Positions 1-5,091 of a stretch of 5,091 nucleotides of DNA are shown here, piece after piece. The position numbers and the translations under genes were made by a program. This DNA comes from Lachnospiraceae bacterium. Lineage in GTDB: Bacteria; Bacillota; Clostridia; Lachnospirales; Lachnospiraceae. The notes under the pieces are model-generated. The model saw nothing but the letters and a program-made list of their open reading frames with translations. It was not told the origin of the DNA and made no database searches. The stretch's first letter is position 1, and each line of letters starts with the position of its first letter. The stretch covers positions 1-5,091 of the forward strand of contig JAILNW010000109.1 of assembly GCA_024691145.1 (NCBI GenBank), in the 5' to 3' direction.

Positions 1-911
1 AAGCTTATTTTACCTTCATCACATTTTAACTTGATATCCGTATTAAACTCATTATTATAATTAACAATATTCTTCCCATCAATAGTAATTGTATAATTTT
101 CACCTTCTACAATTAACTTTTTATTATTCTCATACATGTCCTTTAAAACATCTTTTGTTATAATATCACATTCGCTGATTTTAACAACTTTATTTTTGCT
201 ATCATCTTCACCATTGTTACCTACTGTAATATCCGGCTTAACCTCAGACTCTCCATTTTGTATAACATTATTTACTATAACAGTAACACTGGCACTTGTA
301 TCCTCATTGGATAAAACCACAGATGTGGTTCCATAATTCTTGGCTTTTATATTGCCTTTACTATCTACCTCGCAAACATTACTGTCCAGGGTTTTATAAT
401 TAATATACTGCTTGGCATCAGAGGGCTTTACTTTCGATTCTATATGGAATTCTCCACCTGGTTTCAGTATTACACATGATTTATTAGTTTCAATAAGCAC
501 AGACTTAATATCCACCTTTATATTTATATTTTTCTTAATATTCCCTGCTTTTATTGTTATAACCGCATTACCTTTTTTAATTCCCTTTATCTGTCCCATG
601 GAATTTACTTTGCAAATATTCTGGTCACTTGATTCATAGAAAATCATATCCGTTGAATCAACAGGAAGTACTCTTGCATTTAGTTCAAATTCCTGATTAA
701 TATATAAAACTTCAGGAACATCTGCATATTCTATATCCGAAGCTGCCACCTTAACTTCTTCTGGAATAGCCGGTTCTTTTTCTGGTATAATTATTTCTTC
801 CTCTTTTGTAATTAATTCATCTTCCGCAATATCAATTTCACCGGCAAATGAAAATGATGATATAAAACACATAAATATGATTACAAAAATAAAACACACA
901 AACTTTTTCAC
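1..911 (-). CDS. Secreted BIG2 (bacterial Ig-like) domain protein, C-terminus cut by window edge
   Basis: The frame stays open from a GTG at 911-909 to the left edge, giving 303 visible residues. Residues 1-23 form a signal peptide: KK, a hydrophobic core, then SFA before GE, so the protein is exported. An acidic linker follows (about 26-56, rich in E, P and I). Two Ig-like group 2 repeats lie at about 66-134 and 136-213. Each shows the pattern of a strand, S-D/N, (I/V)CxV, NS/DSKG.IK, then G and a final strand; Cys stands where Ala is usual (C100, C180). After a G/N/D-rich linker, residues about 249-296 resemble a beta-rich module often seen beside BIG2 domains (ITKDVL, then YTITIDGKNI). The GTG is chosen because an AGGGG site lies 6 nt upstream and the signal peptide starts right there. 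The gene begins 9 nt after the HlyD stop, so it looks co-transcribed. Surface adhesion or scaffolding is a guess; its role in peptide export is unknown. Confidence 0.85.
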   Translation of the reverse strand, partial: MKKFVCFIFVIIFMCFISSFSFAGEIDIAEDELITKEEEIIIPEKEPAIPEEVKVAASDIEYADVPEVLYINQEFELNARVLPVDSTDMIFYESSDQNICKVNSMGQIKGIKKGNAVITIKAGNIKKNINIKVDIKSVLIETNKSCVILKPGGEFHIESKVKPSDAKQYINYKTLDSNVCEVDSKGNIKAKNYGTTSVVLSNEDTSASVTVIVNNVIQNGESEVKPDITVGNNGEDDSKNKVVKISECDIITKDVLKDMYENNKKLIVEGENYTITIDGKNIVNYNNEFNTDIKLKCDEGKIS

Positions 912-917
912 AAAGGT

Positions 918-922
918 CCCCT
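918..922 (-). promoter_or_regulatory. SD site of the BIG2 gene, overlapping the upstream stop codon
   Basis: AGGGG lies 6 nt before the GTG start at 911 and shares bases with the TAG stop (923-921) of the HlyD-type gene. This supports the GTG as start and suggests translational coupling: ribosomes finishing the upstream gene sit on this site. Confidence 0.6.
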
Positions 923-2042
923 ACTTTCTTTTAAAACCAACTTTCTTAAGAACATAATCCATATATGTTTCTTTATCATATAAGATATTTGATACAGCCG
1001 TCATGCCATTAGTTACATTAACCTTATCTCCATGTCTGCTTACAAGATAATTTTCATTTAGTTTAATCTTAATTTTAAAATATATACTGCTGTTATCACC
1101 AGAAGACACAGTGCAATTACTGTCTATTTCCACAACTTTTCCCATTATATTGCCATAAACATTCTGTGACAAACCTTCTATCTCCACAGTAACAGAATCA
1201 TCCTTATGAATCTTTACCATATCAGCTGTACTAACTATAGCTTCCACATAAATATTATTGTTTGCAGGTGAAATAATACCTAATGCCTGGGTAGTCTGTA
1301 CCATCATTCCCTGTTTTACATCATTATATATATGTACTATGCCATCCGCTGCAGCCTTTATAACAAACTGCTTTTCTCCATCCAAAATGGCACTAAGCTG
1401 GGCATCGATAGATGCAATCTGACTCTTGCATTCATTAATTGAATTATCTGCATTCCATATGGCATTATGGTATACTTCAGCAATCTTAGCTTCATTTTTC
1501 TTAATCTCATTCTCTATCTGCTCCTTGGTATATCCATATAAAGCATAAGTACCTGCATCAAAATCAAGCTGTTTTATCTGCATCTTATAAGCCTCATAAG
1601 TGCTGTAATAATAGTTATCATCTTCATTATCTATTTTAAAATAATTAGTATCATCCTTGATGGAAGATATAAGCAATCTGTATTTTTCTATCTTTTCCTC
1701 ATATATTTTCTTATTAAGTTCAAGCTGTTCCTGCTGCAAATCATACTCAGAAGCCCTGATAACAAGAAGTTCATCACCCTTTTCTACAATCTTGCCTTCA
1801 GTCATATTATTTTTAATAACTTCACCGGTGCACGTAGACATAATATAATTCTGGTTTTCATCAACAACAGTTCCTTTTGCCTTTACAACATATACTTTTT
1901 TCGCTTTATAACTCCAGACAACAAGAAATGATATAATTATTGTTGTAATTATAATAATTATTTTTCCAAAGGCAGGCTCCTTTCTGTCAAAGAAAAGAAC
2001 ACCTTCTGTAAGATCCTTTATATTTACAATACTCTTTTTCAA
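921..2042 (-). CDS. HlyD-family membrane fusion protein (bacteriocin export accessory protein)
   Basis: The product is a 373-residue periplasmic-adaptor-like protein that would link the ABC exporter to the cell envelope during peptide export, as ComB/MesE/LcnD-type proteins do. Residue numbers here count from the TTG at 2042. A short cytosolic N-terminus is followed by one membrane helix (about 25-45, a run of I/T/V). A first lipoyl-like half follows (about 52-95, with TGEV, EGKIVEKGDELL). A charged helical hairpin likely to form a coiled coil spans about 98-223. The second lipoyl half contains AAADGIV and VKQGMMV (about 230-255). A beta-barrel part runs to the end (IYVEAIVSTADMV, VYGNIMGKVVEI). 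A TTG at 2051 is also in frame and would add three residues, but AAAAAGGA directly abuts it; the TTG at 2042 sits 9 nt downstream of that site and fits better. The upstream gene stops 5 nt before this start. Family assignment is firm; its partnership with the nearby ABC protein is inferred from context. Confidence 0.9.
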   Translation of the reverse strand: MKKSIVNIKDLTEGVLFFDRKEPAFGKIIIIITTIIISFLVVWSYKAKKVYVVKAKGTVVDENQNYIMSTCTGEVIKNNMTEGKIVEKGDELLVIRASEYDLQQEQLELNKKIYEEKIEKYRLLISSIKDDTNYFKIDNEDDNYYYSTYEAYKMQIKQLDFDAGTYALYGYTKEQIENEIKKNEAKIAEVYHNAIWNADNSINECKSQIASIDAQLSAILDGEKQFVIKAAADGIVHIYNDVKQGMMVQTTQALGIISPANNNIYVEAIVSTADMVKIHKDDSVTVEIEGLSQNVYGNIMGKVVEIDSNCTVSSGDNSSIYFKIKIKLNENYLVSRHGDKVNVTNGMTAVSNILYDKETYMDYVLKKVGFKRK

Positions 2043-2047
2043 AAATC

Positions 2048-2506
2048 TCAATCCTTTTTAATAAATATATCCACCATCATCTCATTATCATTTTTTAAAT
2101 AAATAGAATAAACCTCATTATCAAGTTCTATTCCACTTTCAAATGCCACAATATATATTTTTTCATAAGCCAAGGATAACTTGTCCTCTGGACCCGTGTA
2201 TCTGCAATACATGCAATTATCCACCTTTAAAGCGTTTTTAAAAGAATACTCATTATCAATGTTATGAATAGGATTGCTGCACTGTAACATATAGAAAACC
2301 TCTAACTCCTTTCTGCCATCATTAAGTTCAACGCTTTTAGACATCTGAATAACAGGTCCTATTACACTGTTTCCTTTACTTTTAATATAGGATTTCATTT
2401 GTTCAATAACTTTATCAGCATCAAAATTATTAAAATTATCAGTCTCATATTTTTTTATAAGCACATTACTAAGTTTAAGTGTCTTATTATTACTGACCTC
2501 TATCAT
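2048..2506 (-). CDS. GyrI-like / effector-binding-domain-like protein
   Basis: This 152-residue protein has no signal peptide or membrane helix and is probably cytosolic. The C-terminal half carries the pattern of the GyrI-like (AraC-type effector-binding) fold: YCRYTGPEDKLSLAYEKIY at about 100-118, then a strand-rich end with VYSIYLKND and VDIFIKKD. The N-terminal half has a helix (about 28-45), the turn GNSVIGPVI, and a strand ELEVFYML, matching the repeated beta-alpha-beta-beta layout of that fold. It lacks the helix-turn-helix of AraC or MerR regulators, so it is a stand-alone ligand-binding-type domain. It also resembles small DUF5085-like proteins, but I cannot confirm that without a profile search. 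The ATG overlaps the TGA of the membrane gene (ATGA), and GGAGG lies 7 nt upstream, so the start is secure. Possible roles are immunity, sensing of the peptide, or helping export; none is shown by the sequence. Confidence 0.75.
   Translation of the reverse strand: MIEVSNNKTLKLSNVLIKKYETDNFNNFDADKVIEQMKSYIKSKGNSVIGPVIQMSKSVELNDGRKELEVFYMLQCSNPIHNIDNEYSFKNALKVDNCMYCRYTGPEDKLSLAYEKIYIVAFESGIELDNEVYSIYLKNDNEMMVDIFIKKD
2052..2059 (-). promoter_or_regulatory. SD site that decides the HlyD start
   Basis: AAAAAGGA lies inside the end of the upstream coding region. Its spacing to the in-frame TTG at 2051 is zero, too close for initiation, while spacing to the TTG at 2042 is 9 nt. No ATG is available nearby in this frame. 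Confidence 0.55.
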
Positions 2507-2721
2507 TCTTTTCCCTCCGTATCTTTTGCATTTTCCTCTTTATATTCCTTTATAGAAAAAATAACATGTGGAAGCGAATAAACAAATGATACAATAAGCA
2601 TAATTACTGTACCTTCAATAAATCCTACATTATTCTGCATTAAATAAAATACCGCAAGGGACCAGACAATAAATAATCCTATTCTATAACCTTTAGTGCT
2701 TTTGCATAATTTTTCTAACAT
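2503..2721 (-). CDS. Small two-helix membrane protein, candidate immunity protein
   Basis: The protein has 72 residues. A basic N-terminus (K4, K7, K10, R13) leads into a first membrane helix at about 14-30 (IGLFIVWSLAVFYLM) and a second at about 37-57 (GTVIMLIVSFVYSLPHVIF). A highly charged tail rich in K and E follows. By the positive-inside rule both ends should face the cytosol. I know no named family that fits with certainty. Its size, two helices and place directly after the toxin-like gene are typical of immunity proteins for hydrophobic bacteriocins, so that is the leading inference. The frame is open to an earlier ATG at 2790, but that ATG has no good SD and lies inside a long stem-loop; the ATG at 2721 has GGAGG 6 nt upstream, so the short form is preferred. 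The stop overlaps the next start as ATGA. Confidence 0.75.
   Translation of the reverse strand: MLEKLCKSTKGYRIGLFIVWSLAVFYLMQNNVGFIEGTVIMLIVSFVYSLPHVIFSIKEYKEENAKDTEGKE
2514..2518 (-). promoter_or_regulatory. SD site of the GyrI-like gene
   Basis: GGAGG lies 7 nt before the ATG at 2506, within the last codons of the membrane protein gene. Combined with the ATGA stop-start overlap, it indicates coupled translation of the two genes. Confidence 0.65.
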
Positions 2722-2727
2722 AAAAAT

Positions 2728-2732
2728 CCTCC
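2728..2732 (-). promoter_or_regulatory. SD site deciding the start of the small membrane protein
   Basis: GGAGG followed by a 6-nt spacer of A and T residues precedes the ATG at 2721. This site argues against the upstream in-frame ATG at 2790, which would add 23 residues encoded by the stem-loop region. Confidence 0.7.
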
Positions 2733-2740
2733 ATTCAATA

Positions 2741-2809
2741 TCCTTATAAGTCCGCAAATATCCTTTTAATTGCAAACGGTTTATGGACATTTGCGAACCT
2801 ATATAAGGA
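2741..2809 (-). other. Long mRNA stem-loop between the precursor gene and the immunity candidate
   Basis: In minus-strand RNA, 2785-2809 pairs with 2741-2763. There are 8 pairs (2802-2809 with 2741-2748), a 2-nt bulge (2800-2801), then 15 continuous pairs, closing a 21-nt loop (2764-2784). Of the 23 pairs, three are G-U (2799/2749, 2796/2752, 2788/2760). On plus-strand RNA those would be C-A mismatches, so the fold belongs to the operon transcript. It ends 8 nt before the GGAGG at 2728-2732, leaving that site free. No U-tract follows, so it is not an ordinary intrinsic terminator. Likely roles are protecting the 3' end of the precursor message, RNA processing, or setting the ratio of toxin to downstream genes. 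Pairing was done by eye; no free energy was computed. Confidence 0.75.
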
Positions 2810-2856
2810 ATTATAATTTCATTAATTTACTTATAGTGTTGTTAATATTATATTTG

Positions 2857-3240
2857 TTATATACTTACAGTTGCATTTGGAATTGCCTTTCCGCTTACAA
2901 CTTCAAACTTCTTGCCCTTAAGGCTGTTAATACCGTAAGCTACTGCGAATCCGGCAATTACAGTTGCTACATTGCCAAGATAATATACAAATAATCCCGC
3001 AAGCATAGTTCCTGTTCCTGCAGTTCCAAGTTCAATGGCAGTTGCAATACTTACACCTGCAGCTAATATTACACCTTTAGCTGCTGATATAGTAAGACTG
3101 CTTCCTACCGCAGCAAGAGCACCAATAATAAAACTGTTACTCTTAATCTTTATACTAAAAGTACCTCCGCCATTAGTATATTCCATCTCTTCTTCACATA
3201 AAGCCACATAATTCTGTGGTAAAATTATAGTATTTACCAT
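2857..3240 (-). CDS. Double-glycine leader precursor of a large bacteriocin-like hydrophobic peptide
   Basis: The product has 127 residues. The leader ends in Gly24-Gly25. Counting back from the cut, L14 is at -12, E17 at -9, M19 at -7 and T22 at -4, the classic spacing recognised by C39 peptidase ABC exporters; this register also excludes cutting after Gly26. Cleavage would release about 102 residues, longer than the usual 30-60 of class II bacteriocins. The mature part has a short basic start (K31, K33), three hydrophobic Gly/Ala-rich stretches (about 36-52, 56-71, 78-105), and a polar tail with K108, K110, K111 and K118. It has no Cys (the only Cys, C15, is in the leader) and no YGNGV motif, so it is neither a pediocin-like peptide nor a lantibiotic. 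Pore formation in target membranes is inferred from composition and context. The ATG at 3240 is the only possible start, since an in-frame TAG lies two codons upstream. Its SD arrangement is unusual (see the 3241-3274 feature). Confidence 0.85.
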   Translation of the reverse strand: MVNTIILPQNYVALCEEEMEYTNGGGTFSIKIKSNSFIIGALAAVGSSLTISAAKGVILAAGVSIATAIELGTAGTGTMLAGLFVYYLGNVATVIAGFAVAYGINSLKGKKFEVVSGKAIPNATVSI

Positions 3241-3274
3241 ACTTTTCTACCTGTAATTCAGGTAATCCTCCTTT
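3241..3274 (-). promoter_or_regulatory. SD and start codon bridged by a small hairpin in the precursor leader
   Basis: A perfect AAAGGAGG at 3267-3274 lies 26 nt upstream of the precursor ATG, far beyond normal spacing. Between them, TACCTG-AATTA-CAGGTA (3264-3248) forms a 6-bp stem with a 5-nt loop; a further U-G pair is possible. If the hairpin forms, the gap left is 9 nt, which is ideal. A comparable hairpin between SD and start is known for T4 gene 38. The 3' arm includes an AGG that could act as a weak SD on its own, so the hairpin might instead limit translation. Confidence 0.6.
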
Positions 3275-3303
3275 CGTTTTTCTTAATTCTTTCTTTTTTT
3301 GGG

Positions 3304-3332
3304 GCATATTTAAGTGATCAGTTTAAATATGC
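3304..3332. promoter_or_regulatory. 29-bp AT-rich dyad upstream of the precursor gene
   Basis: Arms 3304-3313 (GCATATTTAA) and 3323-3332 (TTAAATATGC) are a perfect 10-bp inverted repeat around a 9-nt centre containing TGATCA. Neither strand has a T-tract after it; on the transcribed strand it is followed by CCCC and seven A. It is therefore not an intrinsic terminator. It may be a regulator-binding site or a 5' RNA hairpin. A TATATT just before it (3338-3333) could be a -10 box, with only a weak -35 (ATTAAA, 3361-3356) at 17-bp spacing. If that promoter were real, the start site would fall inside the dyad, as for an operator. The adjoining 3342-3360 holds a second imperfect palindrome around CCTTAAGG. 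Confidence 0.45.
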
Positions 3333-3369
3333 AATATATAATTAAATCCTTAAGGTTTAATAACACAGT

Positions 3370-5091
3370 TTAGCTGCTGTATGTTACAACATCACAATTA
3401 TCTATAAAAATATCTTCTGAAGTTTTCTTAAAATTATCAGAATTAATTATTCCTTGCTGCATATTCCATAGTGTCTTATATAATCCATCAGTATTCATAA
3501 GTTCCTCATGGGTTCCCTTCTGTACTATACGTCCTTTATCAAGAACGATAATACAGTCACAATTCCTGATAGTCGATAATCTGTGAGCAATAATCAGCAC
3601 GGATTTATCTTTATATTTGTTATAAATCATATCAAATATAAAGTTTTCAGTTACAAAATCAAGATTACTCGTACTTTCATCAAAAACATAAATATCATTC
3701 TTTTTAAGCATTGCCCTGGCAAGAACAATTCTCTGCCTCTCTCCTCCGCTAAGATTCTTGCCTGCTTCCTCTAAAAAAGTATCATACTTTAAAGGAAGTG
3801 TCTTAATAAACTCATCTGCACCAGATAATCTTGCAGCTTTAATAACCTCATCCCTAGTGGCAAATTTATCAGAAATATTTATATTTTCAAGAACTGTTCT
3901 TGAAAACAATTCTACATTCTGCGGAACATATGATATTTTCTTTCTTAAAACATTACTGTCTATACCATTAATATCCACACCATCAATAAGAATGGCTCCA
4001 TCATTTACTTCATAGTACTTTAACAATAATTTTGCTATTGTTGACTTGCCACTTCCACTTGAACCAACAAGTGCAACCTTGCTTCCTTTAGGAATAGAAA
4101 AACTAACATCATTAAGTGCCGGCTTTCTATTGCCATATCTGAATGTAACATTCTTAAAATCTATATCTCCATTAAAATTAGCATCATCACTATTATCTAA
4201 AGCATTCTCTTCTTCACTTTTATAATCTAAAATCTCAGATATTCTCTTAATAGATATATCCGCCTCCTGCAAAGAAAGCTGTAAACTTACAATTCTTCCT
4301 ACAGGATCCATAAAATATCCTGCAATAGTCATAAATGCCATCATGGTTCCTAGAGTAATGTTATTATCTATTACTTCAATAATAGCCACATATGTAAGCA
4401 GCAAATTTCCAAAGGATGATATAAACTGTGATATCATGCCATGTAGAGTACTTAGCATATTCTCTCTAATACCTATTTTTAAAGATTTCACATATTCTCT
4501 TTCCAATTTATCCATTTCATAATCAGAAGCCACATTTGATTTTATAGTCTCAATAGATGAAAGTCCCTCAATAATAGCAGAATTTAAGACTGCCCCCTGC
4601 TGCATCTGTTTCTCATTTACACTCTTAAAAGGTTTCTTAAAAATAAGAACAAGTAATATATTTGCTATAGTAATTAATACAATAATTCCAAATAACTTTG
4701 GATTAACATTATAAAGAATACATCCTGTAAGTAGTGCCATGCCTGTATCCATAAATAAAGTTAATGCAATATTGGTAAACACATCTTTTATAGTACAGGC
4801 ATCAGAAAACCTGGTCATAATATCCCCTGTTTTTCTTGAAGCAAAAAACTTCATAGGAAGACTGTATATATGCTTAAAATATCCAAGCATTATAGGAATA
4901 TCTATCTTCACAGACAAATGAACCATCATTATCTGTCTTACAAGCCCCATAATTATCTGGCTTATGGATATTCCCATAAATACTATAAGTACTATAAACA
5001 GACTATCCTTATCCTTATATGGCAATATTTCGTCATATATAATATTATTGAACAAAGATGAGCCTATTCCCATAACAGTTAAAATTATAGA
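3370..5091 (-). CDS. Peptide-exporting ABC transporter (likely C39 peptidase type), N-terminus outside window
   Basis: The frame runs past the right edge, so the ATG at 5073 is only an internal Met; 573 residues are visible. Numbers here count from that Met. A membrane domain fills about 1-275. It includes the coupling region PMKFFASRKTGDIMTRFSD (73-91), typical of exporters that process bacteriocins and peptide pheromones. The ATPase domain (about 303-540) is complete: Walker A GSSGSGKST (337-345), Q-loop Q385, signature LSGGERQR (441-448), Walker B VFDE with catalytic E466, D-loop SNLD, and H-loop H497. A tail of about 27 residues follows. The first visible segment (SIILTVMGIGSSLFNNIIYDEILP) matches the end of TM helix 1 or nearby in such proteins. 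A C39 peptidase domain of about 150 residues would thus lie just upstream; it is not seen here and is inferred from family similarity and the Gly-Gly substrate downstream. The exporter would cleave the leader and pump out the mature peptide, with the HlyD-type protein as partner. Confidence 0.92.
   Translation of the reverse strand, partial: SIILTVMGIGSSLFNNIIYDEILPYKDKDSLFIVLIVFMGISISQIIMGLVRQIMMVHLSVKIDIPIMLGYFKHIYSLPMKFFASRKTGDIMTRFSDACTIKDVFTNIALTLFMDTGMALLTGCILYNVNPKLFGIIVLITIANILLVLIFKKPFKSVNEKQMQQGAVLNSAIIEGLSSIETIKSNVASDYEMDKLEREYVKSLKIGIRENMLSTLHGMISQFISSFGNLLLTYVAIIEVIDNNITLGTMMAFMTIAGYFMDPVGRIVSLQLSLQEADISIKRISEILDYKSEEENALDNSDDANFNGDIDFKNVTFRYGNRKPALNDVSFSIPKGSKVALVGSSGSGKSTIAKLLLKYYEVNDGAILIDGVDINGIDSNVLRKKISYVPQNVELFSRTVLENINISDKFATRDEVIKAARLSGADEFIKTLPLKYDTFLEEAGKNLSGGERQRIVLARAMLKKNDIYVFDESTSNLDFVTENFIFDMIYNKYKDKSVLIIAHRLSTIRNCDCIIVLDKGRIVQKGTHEELMNTDGLYKTLWNMQQGIINSDNFKKTSEDIFIDNCDVVTYSS

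Noticed and set aside
1..6. A HindIII site (AAGCTT) at the exact left edge.
   Set aside because: It may mark a cloned fragment end or be chance; it has no biological meaning, and the BIG2 reading frame passes through it.
136..639. Plus-strand reading frames of 66 and 75 codons opposite the BIG2 gene, and similar ones opposite the HlyD and ABC genes.
   Set aside because: They lie antisense to well-supported genes, lack SD sites, and show low-complexity hydrophobic translations typical of antisense frames.
2722..2790. N-terminal extension of the small membrane protein from the ATG at 2790.
   Set aside because: Only a weak AGG precedes that ATG, and the stretch is better explained as a long stem-loop; the ATG at 2721 has a clear GGAGG.
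2810..2856. Two TATAAT-like boxes after the precursor stop, as a promoter for the downstream genes.
   Set aside because: No acceptable -35 box at 16-18 bp from either; TATAAT is common by chance in such AT-rich DNA.
2860..2895. The precursor tail (SGKAIPNATVSI) resembles the first strand of a carboxypeptidase-regulatory-like or Ig-like domain, hinting at a truncated fusion.
   Set aside because: The match is about a dozen residues, and no continuation is found in any frame after the TAA.
3194..3307. Minus-strand reading frame from ATG 3307 (37 codons, Lys-rich start MPQKKKELRK) overlapping the precursor start in another frame, a possible leader peptide.
   Set aside because: No SD precedes its ATG, which lies in an arm of the dyad, and the frame covers the SD and hairpin of the precursor. 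An open frame of this length is expected by chance in A-rich sequence.
3304..3332. The dyad as an intrinsic terminator after the ABC gene.
   Set aside because: The transcribed strand has CCCC and A residues after the stem, not a U-tract; the other strand lacks one as well.

Overview
The window is strongly AT-rich. Every convincing gene lies on the minus strand, so transcription runs from position 5091 towards position 1. Shine-Dalgarno (SD) sites of the GGAGG type, TTG and GTG starts, a bacterial Ig-like group 2 (BIG2) surface protein and a double-glycine leader peptide point to a low-GC Firmicute. A Clostridia/Lachnospiraceae member of the Butyrivibrio/Roseburia sort is the best guess. This is inferred from protein style; no taxonomic marker is present.

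Layout in transcription order: (1) 5091-3370, an ABC exporter of the peptide-processing type, whose N-terminus lies beyond the right edge; (2) 3240-2857, a 127-residue precursor with a double-glycine leader and a hydrophobic, bacteriocin-like mature part of about 102 residues; (3) 2721-2503, a 72-residue protein with two membrane helices, the best immunity candidate; (4) 2506-2048, a GyrI-like/effector-binding-like cytosolic protein; (5) 2042-921, an HlyD-family membrane fusion protein; (6) 911-1, a secreted protein with BIG2 domains, cut by the left edge. Genes 3 to 6 are packed end to end: an ATGA overlap, then gaps of 5 and 9 nt. They look like one translationally coupled operon.

The likely shared job is making, processing, exporting and resisting a bacteriocin-like peptide. 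The ABC exporter (with a presumed C39 peptidase upstream of the window) and the HlyD protein would form the export channel, with the leader peptide as substrate. The GyrI-like protein and the BIG2 protein are not standard parts of such loci and are the less expected members.

The two longer intergenic gaps, on either side of the precursor gene, hold RNA or DNA structure. The gap at 3241-3369 has a 29-bp dyad and a small hairpin placed exactly between a perfect SD and the ATG. The gap at 2722-2856 has a 69-nt stem-loop with 23 pairs. Its three G-U pairs form only in minus-strand RNA. These structures suggest that expression of the toxin and its downstream genes is tuned at RNA level. No RNA genes, insertion sequences, CRISPR arrays or clear intrinsic terminators were seen.
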